From: Halobaculum roseum
GTDB lineage: Archaea; Halobacteriota; Halobacteria; Halobacteriales; Haloferacaceae
Direction: 5' to 3'
Length of the DNA stretch: 64,000 nt
NCBI RefSeq assembly: GCF_019880245.1
Contig: NZ_CP082286.1
Coordinates: 762,521 to 826,520, forward strand
Part shown: piece after piece, positions 42,002 to 50,490 of the stretch
How positions within the stretch are numbered: position 1 is the first letter of the stretch
Layout of the letters: each line of letters starts with the position of its first letter
The notes under the pieces: generated by a model
Told to the model about the DNA's origin: nothing
Database searches by the model: none
The model's input: the letters and a program-made list of their open reading frames with translations, nothing else
Made by a program: the position numbers and the translations under genes

Positions 42002-43114
42002 ATGGACACGGGTTCGGCGGCGGCGTTCGAGCGGATGGGCACGCTTGGAGTCGAGGAGGAGTTCTTCGTCGTCGACGGCGACGGGCGTCCGACCTCGGGC
42101 AGCGACCAGCTCGTGTACGGTGACCGCGAACCGCCCGAGCCGCTCGGGGGGCGGATCGACCACGAGCTGTTCAAGTTCGTCGTCGAGACCCAGACGCCGC
42201 TCATCGAGGACCCCGGATCCGTTCGCGATCACGTCGTCGGGGTCAGGGAGGCGCTCGTCGAGTACGCGGAGTCGTACGACCTGCAGATCGCCGGCGCCGG
42301 ACTCCATCCGGCCGCCGTCTGGCGCGAACTCGATCACGCGGAGAAGCCCCGCTACCGGTCCCAGCTGGACCGGATCCAGTACCCCCAACACCGGAACACG
42401 ACGGCGGGACTGCACGTCCACGTCGGCGTCGACGACGCGGACAAGGCGACGTGGATCGCCAACGAGATCCGGTGGTTCCTCCCGCCGCTGTTGGCGCTGT
42501 CGGCGAATTCGCCGTTCTGGAACGGCTACGACACCGGGCTCGCGTCGGCGCGGGCGACGGTGTTCGAGAACCTCCCGAACACCGGGATCCCGGGTCGGTT
42601 CGAGAACTTCGCCGCCTTCGACGAGTTCGAACGGCGGATGGTGGAGCACGGCTCCATCGAGGACCGCGGCGAGCTCTGGTTCGAGGTGCGCCCGCACACG
42701 GGCCACGGCACCGTCGAGGTGCGCACGCCCGACGGGCAGTCGAACCCGGACGTCGTCTGCGCGTTCGTGGAGTACGTTCACGCGCTCGTCGTCCACCTGG
42801 CGGAACGGTACGAGGACGAGGCCCAGCCCGGATCCGCGGCTGGGTCTGACGGGAGCCTTCGACGCGAACTCCTCGACGAGAACAAGTGGCGCGCGATCCG
42901 GAACGGCCGCGACGCGTCGTTCGTCGACCGCGACGGCGACTCGCAGGTCGACCTGGCGACCGTCGTCGACCGCGAGTGCGACCGGCTCGGCGTCGAGGGG
43001 CTTCGATACCTCCTCGACCGGGAGTCCGGGGCGTCGCGACAGCGGCGCATCCGCGAGCGCGAGGGGCTCGACGGACTGTGTCGCGATCTGCTGATCGACG
43101 AGCACGACGCGTAG
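42002..43114 (+). CDS. gshA: Glutamate-cysteine ligase (GCS2/YbdK-type)
   Basis: 370 aa. Marker sequences: [12 protein letters not shown] near residue 14, [13 protein letters not shown], and [17 protein letters not shown] near the C-terminus; the family is carboxylate-amine ligase GCS2. In haloarchaea this enzyme makes gamma-glutamylcysteine, the major low-molecular-mass thiol. Start at 42002 follows a strong TATA box. It lies downstream of flpA on the same strand but has its own promoter. Confidence 0.92.
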   Translation: MDTGSAAAFERMGTLGVEEEFFVVDGDGRPTSGSDQLVYGDREPPEPLGGRIDHELFKFVVETQTPLIEDPGSVRDHVVGVREALVEYAESYDLQIAGAGLHPAAVWRELDHAEKPRYRSQLDRIQYPQHRNTTAGLHVHVGVDDADKATWIANEIRWFLPPLLALSANSPFWNGYDTGLASARATVFENLPNTGIPGRFENFAAFDEFERRMVEHGSIEDRGELWFEVRPHTGHGTVEVRTPDGQSNPDVVCAFVEYVHALVVHLAERYEDEAQPGSAAGSDGSLRRELLDENKWRAIRNGRDASFVDRDGDSQVDLATVVDRECDRLGVEGLRYLLDRESGASRQRRIREREGLDGLCRDLLIDEHDA

Positions 43115-43203
43115 GCGGGGCGAACGCGGGGTCGTTCGTCCCCGACCGGTTCGCCCGCCGACGGGGTTTTCCCTGCGGAGTTCTGACCGCCCGAATGGGA
43201 CAC

Positions 43204-43731
43204 ATGGCTACCGACGAGGCCCCCGATGACGGCGACGAGGCGGACGGCGCCGACGACGAGGACGCCCCGCGAACGGAGCTTCGCGAGGCCGCACAGCGTC
43301 TCGAATCGGGCGCTGCGGAGGTCGCCGACGGCTTCGACGAGCGCATCGTCGACCTGTTGGCGTGGCTGCTGGACACCGAGACGCGGGCCCGGATCTACGT
43401 GTTCCTCCGCGAACAACCCGGGTCGACGAGCGAGGAGGTCGCCGACGGCACCGGGCTGTACCCCAGCACCGTTCGCGAGGCGCTCGCGGAGCTGCACGAC
43501 GAGGAGACGGTTACCCGGACGAAGCGGGAGTCCGCCGGCGCGGGGAACAACCCCTACGAGTACGAGGCGATCGATCCCGCCGCGCTCGTCGAGGGCGCGG
43601 TCGGGCAGGTGCAGGACCAGCTGAACGCCGTGTTCACGCTCGACTCGCGGCTCTCCGGCGACGGGGAGTCGGCGGACGGGACCGACGAACCGGTTCGGAT
43701 CTCGGTCGAGACAGAACGGGACGACGGGTAA
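43204..43731 (+). CDS. Winged-helix transcriptional regulator (TrmB/ArsR-like)
   Basis: 175 aa from the ATG at 43204 (an in-frame ATG lies at 43195). After a ~45-residue acidic N-terminus there is a wHTH: LAWLLDTETRARIYVFLREQ, PGSTSEEVADGTGLYPSTVREALAEL, then the wing with DEETVTRTKRES. The C-terminus (VGQVQDQLNAVF and on) is probably a dimerisation helix. No ligand domain identified. Located between gshA and coaD, it could regulate either. Confidence 0.75.
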   Translation: MATDEAPDDGDEADGADDEDAPRTELREAAQRLESGAAEVADGFDERIVDLLAWLLDTETRARIYVFLREQPGSTSEEVADGTGLYPSTVREALAELHDEETVTRTKRESAGAGNNPYEYEAIDPAALVEGAVGQVQDQLNAVFTLDSRLSGDGESADGTDEPVRISVETERDDG

Positions 43732-43736
43732 CGTCG

Positions 43737-43743
43737 CTTTTAG
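43737..43743 (+). promoter_or_regulatory. TATA-like box of coaD
   Basis: CTTTTAG about 28 nt before the ATG at 43768, leaderless spacing; overlaps the region immediately after the previous stop codon. Confidence 0.5.
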
Positions 43744-43767
43744 GTGTCGGGGCATCCACGGCCGGGT

Positions 43768-44268
43768 ATGAACGTCGCGCTGGGCGGGACATTCGACCCG
43801 GTCCACGACGGCCACCGCGCGCTGTTCGAGCGCGCGTTCGAGCTGGGGGACCTCACCGTCGGACTCACCTCCGACGAGCTGGCCCCGAAGACACGCCACA
43901 CGGACCGATACGTCCGCCCGTTCGCCGAGCGAAAGCGCGACCTCGACGACGAACTCGCGCCGCTCGCGGCCGAACACGACCGCGAGTACGAGATCCGCGA
44001 GCTCACGAAGCCGACCGGGATCGCCGTCGAGCCGGGCTTCGACGCGTTGATCGTCTCCCCGGAGACGCAGTCGGGGGCCGAGCGCGTCAACGAGATCCGC
44101 GAGCAGAAGGGGCTGCCGAGCCTCCGGATCGAGATCGTCGACCACGTGCCCGCCGAGGACGGCGACCGGATCTCCTCGACCCGGATCGTCCGCGGCGAGA
44201 TCGACCGCCACGGAAATCTCACGCCCGAGCGCGAGGGTCGCGGGACCGAGCCGCCGGACGCGGAGTGA
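43768..44268 (+). CDS. coaD: Phosphopantetheine adenylyltransferase (archaeal type)
   Basis: 166 aa nucleotidyltransferase that adenylates 4'-phosphopantetheine to dephospho-CoA. Cytidylyltransferase fold motifs: VALGGTFDPVHDGHRALF (HxGH variant DGHR) and the C-terminal ISSTRIVRGEI. It matches the archaeal CoaD group rather than the bacterial hexameric enzyme by the short N-terminus and acidic tail. A small membrane protein follows. Confidence 0.92.
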   Translation: MNVALGGTFDPVHDGHRALFERAFELGDLTVGLTSDELAPKTRHTDRYVRPFAERKRDLDDELAPLAAEHDREYEIRELTKPTGIAVEPGFDALIVSPETQSGAERVNEIREQKGLPSLRIEIVDHVPAEDGDRISSTRIVRGEIDRHGNLTPEREGRGTEPPDAE

Positions 44269-44275
44269 CGGGGCG

Positions 44276-44503
44276 ATGGCCGATGTCGACGCCGCGGTCG
44301 ACTGGCTGACGCGGCGCTCGCGGGCGACGCAGCTGATCCTCGTCGGCGTCGTCGCCCTGCTGGTCGGGTATCAGGCGATCCGGTTCGGCGGGCGGGACCC
44401 GGGAAGCGAACTCGCGTACGTCGGCGGCGCGCTGTTTCTCCTCGGGCAGCTGGTCGGCTTCACAGGGCTGGCGTTGCTCGCGTATCGACTGCTCACGGAG
44501 TAG
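44276..44503 (+). CDS. Small membrane protein, unknown
   Basis: 75 aa with two hydrophobic helices (QLILVGVVALLVGYQAI and GGALFLLGQLVGFTGLALLA). Seven nt after coaD and probably co-transcribed. No recognised family. Confidence 0.65.
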   Translation: MADVDAAVDWLTRRSRATQLILVGVVALLVGYQAIRFGGRDPGSELAYVGGALFLLGQLVGFTGLALLAYRLLTE

Positions 44504-44546
44504 CGGAGACGCATCGCAACCCGCGCGAAGGAGAGACCCTACGTTC

Positions 44547-44882
44547 CTACCACGACGGCGGACGGAAGCCGGCGTCCTCGAGGACGTTCTTCCAGTGCTG
44601 CTGAACCGAGAGGCGGGTCACGTCCATCGCGTCGGCGACCGCGGTCTGCGGGCGTTCGTCGCCGGCGATGAGCGCGCCGGCGTACAGCGCGGCCGCGGCC
44701 ATCGCGGGCTTCGACCGGTCCTCCTCGGGGACGGCCGAGAGGAACATGTCGGTCGCGTTCGAACGGGCCTCCGCGGACAGCTCCAGCGACTCGGCGGCCC
44801 GGTGGAGCCGCGAGAGCCACTCCTCGTGTTCCACCTCGTCGCTGGCGCGGTACACGTTGACGGGTTCGGGGTGGGCGGACAT
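44547..44882 (-). CDS. TFB-like protein with a single cyclin-type repeat
   Basis: 111 aa. Residues ~20-105 match the second cyclin repeat of transcription factor B: LSRLHRAAESLELSAEARSN, then AAAALYAGALIAGDERPQTA and VADAMDVTRLSVQQHWKNVL. A full TFB (~320 aa) has an N-terminal zinc ribbon and two repeats, both missing here, so this is either a short TFB-like regulator or a shed fragment. The DNA codon use is host-like. It is divergent to tRNA-Leu and lies just outside the mobile element. Confidence 0.78.
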   Translation of the reverse strand: MSAHPEPVNVYRASDEVEHEEWLSRLHRAAESLELSAEARSNATDMFLSAVPEEDRSKPAMAAAALYAGALIAGDERPQTAVADAMDVTRLSVQQHWKNVLEDAGFRPPSW

Positions 44883-44906
44883 AAATCGTCGCCCGGGTCC
44901 GACAGC

Positions 44907-44913
44907 TACTTAC
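44907..44913 (+). promoter_or_regulatory. TATA-like box of tRNA-Leu
   Basis: TACTTAC about 28 nt before the tRNA 5' end. Confidence 0.5.
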
Positions 44914-44938
44914 GGCGATTCGGGATACTGTGTGGCGA

Positions 44939-45023
44939 GCGCGGGTAGCCAAGCCAGGCCAACGGCGCAGCGCTTAGGACGCTGTCCTGTAGAGGTCCGC
45001 CGGTTCGAATCCGGTCCCGCGCA
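44939..45023 (+). tRNA. tRNA-Leu (TAG), integration target
   Basis: 85 nt with a long variable arm, as expected for Leu. Acceptor GCGCGGG pairs with CCCGCGC, discriminator A. The anticodon stem CAGCG/CGCTG encloses CTTAGGA, giving TAG. The 3' 54 nt (44970-45023) are repeated perfectly at 51051-51104. After insertion the tRNA remains complete, because the element supplied the missing 3' end. Confidence 0.95.
44970..45023 (+). repeat. attL: left attachment repeat in tRNA-Leu
   Basis: 54 bp, from the anticodon arm to the discriminator base of the tRNA. Identical to attR at 51051-51104; identity stops at once on both sides (A/T before, C/G after). Confidence 0.88.
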
Positions 45024-45070
45024 CTCGCTACCGCTCGTTTTCGGCTTGTCCAACAACGGCAAGACCCCAA

Positions 45071-46165
45071 ATGAGCCTCGATAAACCGAATACGCTGGAA
45101 CGCTGTCCCGATTTTGATTCGGACATGATGGAACCGAATAGAACAATCACAATCGTTCGCAAAGGTCAACGCGATTTCCTCACCGAGAAGGGTGCCGTGG
45201 ACTACTACGAGTATCGCAAACCCTTCCTCACGTACCTGCTTCGGATGGGAAAAGATCCCGAAAAAGCGAAAGGATACTCTCCCTACACCGTCTGCCAGAC
45301 CGGACACCGGACGGCACGCTTCGACTTGTGGGTATGGGAGAACCGTGGGGGCTACAAAGCTCCACCCGATCAAGAGGACGCACGCGCCTACATGGAGGAA
45401 GTTGCGTTCCGTGACGTAACTGAATCCACAAAGGGCAAAATCCTCGGTGCGCTCGGACGCTACTCGAAGTGGCTTCAACACAAGTACAACCGCGACGAGT
45501 GGGAGTTCAGTTGGAACTTCCAGTCTGGGGGAGGCAACAACGGCCCACGCGATTTCCTGACGAAGCCCGAACGTCGCAAGATTCGACAAGCTGCGCTCGG
45601 GAAGGACGGCACTCCTAACTACGGGACTGACGGCAACCCTCTCAAAGACGATCCAGATAGCTGGAAATTCACGTCTCTCGTCTGGACGAGTCTCGATGCC
45701 GGCCTTCGCCCAGTAGAAGTCGGGAACGCTCGGGTAAGCTGGTGTGAACCCGAGAACGCCCTACTACGCATCCCGAGAGAGGATTCAGCCAAGAACGAGG
45801 GAAACTGGACGGTGGGAATTACTGACCGCACAGCGACCGCGTTAGAGCAATGGATAGACGAACGATCTGACCATCCGAGGTACGCAGACACCGACAAACT
45901 CTGGCTCACTCGGCACGGGAATCGATATGGTTCCAACGAACTGAGTCGAATACTCAAAGACTTGTGCGAGCGAGCGGAGATTAGTTACCAAAATCGGCAG
46001 ATGTCTTGGTACGCGATCCGCCACTCTGTTGGGACCCACATGACAAAAGAACGTGACCTTGCAGCTACACAGGCCCAGTTACGTCACAAGTCGGTGAAGA
46101 CTACGCTCAAGTACGATAATGTCCCGGTTGAGGATCGGCGTGACGCACTCGATAACATGGGTTGA
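45071..46165 (+). CDS. Tyrosine recombinase (phage-type integrase)
   Basis: 364 aa. Begins 48 nt past the tRNA end. SAM-like core-binding domain is around residues 25-140; catalytic domain ~160-364 with Arg213 (DAGLRPVEVG), Arg317 with the haloarchaeal WYAIRHSVGTHM arrangement (Tyr314 replacing the usual His), His339 (QLRHKSVKTT) and the nucleophile Tyr348. So the R...R-H-Y set is complete. It is not split by integration, unlike SSV-type integrases, since the att site lies outside the gene. Likely catalyses recombination at tRNA-Leu. Confidence 0.92.
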   Translation: MSLDKPNTLERCPDFDSDMMEPNRTITIVRKGQRDFLTEKGAVDYYEYRKPFLTYLLRMGKDPEKAKGYSPYTVCQTGHRTARFDLWVWENRGGYKAPPDQEDARAYMEEVAFRDVTESTKGKILGALGRYSKWLQHKYNRDEWEFSWNFQSGGGNNGPRDFLTKPERRKIRQAALGKDGTPNYGTDGNPLKDDPDSWKFTSLVWTSLDAGLRPVEVGNARVSWCEPENALLRIPREDSAKNEGNWTVGITDRTATALEQWIDERSDHPRYADTDKLWLTRHGNRYGSNELSRILKDLCERAEISYQNRQMSWYAIRHSVGTHMTKERDLAATQAQLRHKSVKTTLKYDNVPVEDRRDALDNMG

Positions 46166-46510
46166 AATTGATTGAACTATTTTGCTGACGTACCTCAAAT
46201 GTAGGCATCTCCAATCAAAGAGCAGGTGTGTCTCGTGGACAATGGTTATTATCTCTACTATATCCATTTGATCATCAACAAAATCGAAACTTTTATTTGC
46301 GAGTGGTACATTATTATCTAATTGAGGGAGATTGTCGCTTTTGGTACGTAGATGTCCTACAGAAAGTTCATACTCGAACGTCTCCAGCCCTCTGACGACA
46401 TTCTAGAATTTCGCGCCTCGATATAGAGATACATATGCTGACTTTCGAGTCATACCTCTGTCGAACGTAAGTAGAATCTGAAACTGAAAACGGCATCTCC
46501 CTCATGACCT
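46166..46510. other. Non-coding stretch after the integrase
   Basis: 345 bp, A+T-rich, no convincing reading frame. It should hold the promoter for the replication genes, and an A+T-rich island of this kind could hold an origin, but no iteron-like repeats are evident to the eye. Confidence 0.4.
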
Positions 46511-46879
46511 ATGTCCTCAAAAAATCAAAATTCTGAGAGTTGTATCACAATCGAAATGCTGCGTACTCAGCTTTCTGAAGATCCCCGCCGCGAACCTCAC
46601 GAGAAAGAAACAGCGTTGCATCTGGAAGGCGATGGCAGTCAGTTCTCGGTCACGTCGTTCAAAAGGGTGGTTTACGCGAAATTGCTCCAGCGGGACGAGT
46701 TCAGCGTAAAGCGCCTGCACGTAATTGATGATGACGGGCAGGATCACGCCGTGAACTCACTCGATGAGGCCGCAGAGCGTTCGCTAACCATCATCGGGGT
46801 GACTGGCCAGCTACCAGTTGGTGCTGTGAACATCGGGACGTCTCGGAACAGCAACAGCCACGCCGACCTCGTGAAGTAA
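46511..46879 (+). CDS. Unknown small protein of the element
   Basis: 122 aa, basic/acidic mixed with several beta-like stretches (SVTSFKRVVYAKLLQR; RSLTIIGVTGQLPVGAVNI). N-terminal MSSKNQNSESCITIEMLRTQ is polar. No family recognised. It ends 45 nt before the primase gene and shares its strand, so they probably form one transcript. An accessory role in replication or copy control is possible but unsupported. Confidence 0.6.
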   Translation: MSSKNQNSESCITIEMLRTQLSEDPRREPHEKETALHLEGDGSQFSVTSFKRVVYAKLLQRDEFSVKRLHVIDDDGQDHAVNSLDEAAERSLTIIGVTGQLPVGAVNIGTSRNSNSHADLVK

Positions 46880-46924
46880 CTTTTCTCTCGTACCAACATC
46901 TCGATCTTCTAATAATAATTAGTC

Positions 46925-48568
46925 ATGTCTTCGGCTGATAAGTCAACGACCAACACGCAAACCACGACCGTCCCCAATTGGGACGAACTACCCTGCGTTC
47001 AGTACGGATTCCGCTACGAGAAAGGGTCGGCTCGCGCTCCGAAACTCCGCACTATCTTCGAGCCGATCCCCGATGACGCCGCGACTGCCAGCCCGGTGTA
47101 CGTTCTCACGCACGACCAGTACGAACGCCAACAGGGGTTTGAGAGCGGCTACGAAGTCAAAGGGATCACGTCGATAGCGACGGAACTCCAAGACGAGTGT
47201 GAGGCCGACGGCCGCGTTCTCTATCCGGTCCACATCGAGAGCGACGTGTACCATGAGGAAGGGGCGGCCACCCTTATCGAGTGGTTCCGCGAGTTTGTAG
47301 AAGACTACCTCGATGTACCGTTCAATACCTGTCGGCTGTACTTCTCGGGAAATCGTTCTATTCACGTCCATGTCCCCCGGTTTGTCTCCGGAGAAGACAA
47401 CAGAGAACAGCTCAAGGAACTGGCTAAGTCCTTCTGCGAGGAGACGGATGCCGACCTTGATTTGGAGCTGTACTCTCGGAAGCGACTTTTCCGCCTTCCC
47501 GGCGTCGAACACGAGGAATCTGGCCTCTCGAAAGTCGAAATTGAATCAACATGGGATAATACCCGCATCGTCCGTGAATCCAGCGAGGTGAACCCGAGTA
47601 TGTCGGCATCTTACGCGGATATTTTGTGGGAGGTGTTCGTCCAAGGAACGCTCACCCGCAAGACAGCTTCTCCCTCAACAGATAGGCCGGGGAATCTGTT
47701 TCAAGTGCTTGATCCCGAGAAGACTTTGCTGGAGATCACTCCGAAAGAGCAGGGAAACGGAATCGAAACTCCCCTCATTGAGCAGGTGGCGTATCCTGAA
47801 GATCCCGCTGACGTTCCGGAGTGGTCGATGTACAACACGAAAGAGTTCTCTCCGTATGCTCATGCGTCTGGAAATTCTCGAAGTGTCGCAGCGGTGCGCG
47901 TGAAAGGCGGGGAATTCGCTCGGAGAGACAAACGTGGTGGGGCGACAATGGTACCAGCGTACTTCTACGGTGCCATTGGGTGTAACGGCGAGTTCACAAA
48001 ACAAGACGTACACGCGCCGCTCCAGTTGTCGAAAAAAGACTACCGCAAGTGGGACTACCAAGCCGGCGAAAAGGTAGTGATCATCGGCGGGAAAAGTGGG
48101 AGTTCTCGAATCTTCAGCGTTTCTCCGTGGGAAGCTACCGTGGTCGGCCACGCGCTTACAGACGATGAAGGCGGACGTGATAGCGTACTTAATTACCTCT
48201 CCGAGCAGGGATACAATGTTGGTGCGTCTGGTTCCGCGGGATCCGGCTCGAAGGGAACGACTGAGTCTCGGGCGGCGACTTCCGACGAGGAACCACAGAC
48301 AATCTGGCCTGCACGAGAGAATCCACAGACCAAAGCAGAAGCACTTCAGCGGAGAGCCGAACAGAACGGCATTGACACACTCACACATAATGAGCGAATT
48401 CGTGTTGCGTGCCGCCATCTCCAGTACGGCTGGCAGCCAACATGGGATTGGTTCGAGAAGCAATTCGGATCCACGTTCAAGCCGGAGGTTACGTGGCAGT
48501 TCCTCAAAGGAATTGTCGAAGGCTTCGAGGAGTACAACGCCGTAGACGTCCCCCCGAAACCCACATAG
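46925..48568 (+). CDS. Archaeo-eukaryotic primase-like replication protein
   Basis: 547 aa. Residues ~100-195 look like an AEP core: a strand with acidic residues PVHIESDV (Glu105, Asp107), SGNRSIHVHVP (His147/His149, the sxH motif), and DADLDLELYSRKRLFRLPG (Asp177/179 and the RLFRLPG element). This is the pattern of replicative primases of haloarchaeal plasmids and viruses. A Ser/Gly linker near residues 430-450 precedes a C-terminal domain with RIRVACRHLQYGWQPTWDWF, possibly a DNA-binding or helical primase-C-like part. No helicase motifs (no Walker A) are seen, so host helicase or unwinding factor would be needed. Assignment is by motif reading only. Confidence 0.68.
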   Translation: MSSADKSTTNTQTTTVPNWDELPCVQYGFRYEKGSARAPKLRTIFEPIPDDAATASPVYVLTHDQYERQQGFESGYEVKGITSIATELQDECEADGRVLYPVHIESDVYHEEGAATLIEWFREFVEDYLDVPFNTCRLYFSGNRSIHVHVPRFVSGEDNREQLKELAKSFCEETDADLDLELYSRKRLFRLPGVEHEESGLSKVEIESTWDNTRIVRESSEVNPSMSASYADILWEVFVQGTLTRKTASPSTDRPGNLFQVLDPEKTLLEITPKEQGNGIETPLIEQVAYPEDPADVPEWSMYNTKEFSPYAHASGNSRSVAAVRVKGGEFARRDKRGGATMVPAYFYGAIGCNGEFTKQDVHAPLQLSKKDYRKWDYQAGEKVVIIGGKSGSSRIFSVSPWEATVVGHALTDDEGGRDSVLNYLSEQGYNVGASGSAGSGSKGTTESRAATSDEEPQTIWPARENPQTKAEALQRRAEQNGIDTLTHNERIRVACRHLQYGWQPTWDWFEKQFGSTFKPEVTWQFLKGIVEGFEEYNAVDVPPKPT

Positions 48569-49216
48569 ACTGCGTCCACTCCACGGGAAACGTACCGAGT
48601 CTACATCTCTTCAGATGGTTCCACCACCTGTTCGTCAGTCCCCAATACACCACCACCAACAACACACCCTAAGTTATGTTGCGAAAACGCAGTACTGCAA
48701 GGGTCTGTGTTCACCGATCTCTCTATTAATACTTAAAAGAATCCCGAGCCACAACACTTCTCTTGATATACCATCCCTCGTAGTTCTTCGTAGAGTTCAG
48801 AATGGTTCTCTCGTAGTACCTCCACGTCAGTCGTGAGTCCGTCGTTGATCTTCCGCCGAATTCGAGAGATGATCACCCAATCCTTACGCCCTAACAGCAG
48901 GCTGGTCACATAACAAAGTGATGCTGATCTATGTTTTGAATGGCGAGTTGATATGATGAAAGTAAACCTGAATGGCTATTATAAACAAAACCCGAATTCT
49001 GAGGACCGTAGAGTAATATCCTTCAGGCAACGATGCTTTCCCCTCATGCAAGCCCAGCATGATGATGACGGTCTGTGAGAGACTAGAAAATCAAAGTTCT
49101 GAAGCAACTGATATCACCTCAAGGATACCGTTGGTATGCTCAAAGAGCGGGGGCCTTCTCTGACATAGTGATTATTTGACAATAATAACTATTAGCTGGG
49201 AGAGTATATTGCATCA
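48569..49216. other. Mostly non-coding stretch with a possible small minus-strand gene
   Basis: 648 bp between the primase and the SHOCT gene. Its right half (48910-49216) is A+T-rich and shows no gene; it presumably contains the promoter of the SHOCT gene. The left half holds the weak candidate listed separately. Confidence 0.4.
48733..48909 (-). CDS. Possible small gene or gene remnant
   Basis: Open for 58 aa from a GTG at 48909 to a stop at 48733. The translation (LLGRKDWVIISRIRRKINDG, then LTTDVEVLRENHSELYEELR) is amphipathic, uses sensible codons and looks like a helical, possibly DNA-binding, domain; it extends further upstream without an ATG. It may be a degenerate gene of the element. 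No family recognised. Confidence 0.3.
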   Translation of the reverse strand: MTSLLLGRKDWVIISRIRRKINDGLTTDVEVLRENHSELYEELRGMVYQEKCCGSGFF

Positions 49217-49846
49217 TTGATGGGTAACAGTCGCGAACATATTCAAGTAATCACCCCAGATAATAAATTATTTGCCAAATTAATCATACCTACTATGTCT
49301 GGAGGTAAATCAATTAGCCAAGTAGAAATGGGAAATATTTCAGGAGGATCTGTTACAAATGAAAGCCAGATAGACTATGTGAATAATCTAATCATACATC
49401 GAGATCATATTGAAATAGGAGTCATATTATTTGATAACTTTAACTGGAATATCACGGGAAGAATGAATGTAAAGACGGAGTCATCCCCAAATCGCACGAT
49501 TAGGGTGGGAATGGAAAATGTCACAGAAATAAAAAGAGAAATGATAAAACATCATCCGGGCCTGATTTTTGAAACTGATGACCATGTATTTAACTTTAAG
49601 TTTGCCGAATCAATAAGTAAGTTCCAAAGTACCTCAAATTTTGATGAAACTATAATTAATGAGGCATATTATATGATAAAGAACCAAATGGGCGGCGGAA
49701 ACTTCAAACAAGGAATTGAATCGGGTGAAGATAATCCGAAGGATAGCAGTCTAACTGACGAATTAGAGCGATTAAAACAACTCCATGATGAGGGAGATCT
49801 TAACGAGTCGGAGTACGAAAAAGCAAAAAATAAACTTTTGGAATAG
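49217..49846 (+). CDS. PH-like domain plus SHOCT protein, A+T-rich cargo
   Basis: 209 aa (ATG at 49217 or 49220). Residues ~50-157 alternate strands in a PH-like pattern (VNNLIIHRDHIEIGVILFDN, NRTIRVGMENVTEIKREM, HHPGLIFETDDHVFNFKFAE) ending in a helix. Residues ~179-208 are a SHOCT motif (LERLKQLHDEGDLNESEYEK), a short oligomerisation tail common at protein C-termini. Very A+T-rich and Ile/Asn/Lys-rich for a haloarchaeal protein, so recently acquired. Function unknown; the gene lies where small integrative elements usually carry cargo. Confidence 0.8.
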   Translation: MMGNSREHIQVITPDNKLFAKLIIPTMSGGKSISQVEMGNISGGSVTNESQIDYVNNLIIHRDHIEIGVILFDNFNWNITGRMNVKTESSPNRTIRVGMENVTEIKREMIKHHPGLIFETDDHVFNFKFAESISKFQSTSNFDETIINEAYYMIKNQMGGGNFKQGIESGEDNPKDSSLTDELERLKQLHDEGDLNESEYEKAKNKLLE

Positions 49847-50208
49847 ACACCACCCATCAGGAAATACATCTACTTTTCTCGTTCAACCCCGCCACCCTCC
49901 ACGTTCCGGGCTCGCTCGCTTCGCTCGCTGCGCGGGCTTTCGCCACGCACCGCAGTTCTCTGAAAGGCAAGGAACCGGCGCGCCGAGTGAAAACAGATCC
50001 GGTTTTATGAGGTAATCCGCGCCTGCATCGGAAATGGCATTCGCGATATCTGCTGTTGTTGTATTGGTAGGATGGTTTCATAGAACAGTTCCCGGACTTG
50101 GTTGGAGTGGTAAGTACAGAGATGCTATTGAGCGGAGAGACTGTTACCCACATCGTCAAAATGTACCCATAATAGGTGTCTTGGGAACCGTTTCAATAAT
50201 GTTCTATA
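49847..50208. other. Non-coding stretch between SHOCT and HalOD1 genes
   Basis: About 360 bp. Holds a G+C-rich island (49880-50020) made of GCTCGCTTCGCTCGC-type sequence, like the tRNA-linked spacers of the host, inside an A+T-rich surround. A 61-codon frame at 50034 is not convincing. Confidence 0.4.
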
Positions 50209-50490
50209 ATGAACAATGACTTGCTCGGAGAAAGAAAAAAAACTGGAGAATACGATTGGGAGGAAGTTGAGCCGACAGTCGCCATTTTCGAATTGATTGC
50301 TAAATTCGAACATGAGGAGAATACAGAAACTGTACCTTTCCTCAATTTACCACTTCACACATATGTTGATACCGACGCCCTCACAACCCTTGTTCAGTCT
50401 AATGGTCTGGTTTCAATTTCCCTGAACATTTCCCATTACCATGTTCAGATTCACGGGAACACAGTCGAAATTACTACTGTCGAGGATTAA
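50209..50490 (+). CDS. HalOD1 output-domain protein of the element
   Basis: 93 aa. Matches HalOD1: VAIFELIAKFEHEENTETVP, NLPLHTYVDTDALTTLVQ, SISLNISHYHVQIHGNTVEI. Acidic N-terminus. Single-domain HalOD1 proteins probably act as partners of signal-transduction or transcription proteins. Low G+C relative to the host copy at 25006, indicating a separate history. Confidence 0.75.
   Translation: MNNDLLGERKKTGEYDWEEVEPTVAIFELIAKFEHEENTETVPFLNLPLHTYVDTDALTTLVQSNGLVSISLNISHYHVQIHGNTVEITTVED

Noticed and set aside
44970..45589. Minus-strand frames through tRNA-Leu reading RIRTGGPLQDSVLSA-like peptides, also near 51055-51942 and 50921-51478
   Set aside because: They are translations of the tRNA tails and spacers in the wrong frame, not genes; the same artefact recurs wherever this tRNA is copied.
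46166..46510. Replication origin of the element
   Set aside because: A+T-rich but no iterons or ORB-like inverted repeats could be confirmed by eye.
50034..50219. 61-codon frame with a hydrophobic start (MAFAISAVVVLVGW)
   Set aside because: Codons and composition resemble intergenic sequence, and it overlaps the start of the HalOD1 gene by 11 nt.
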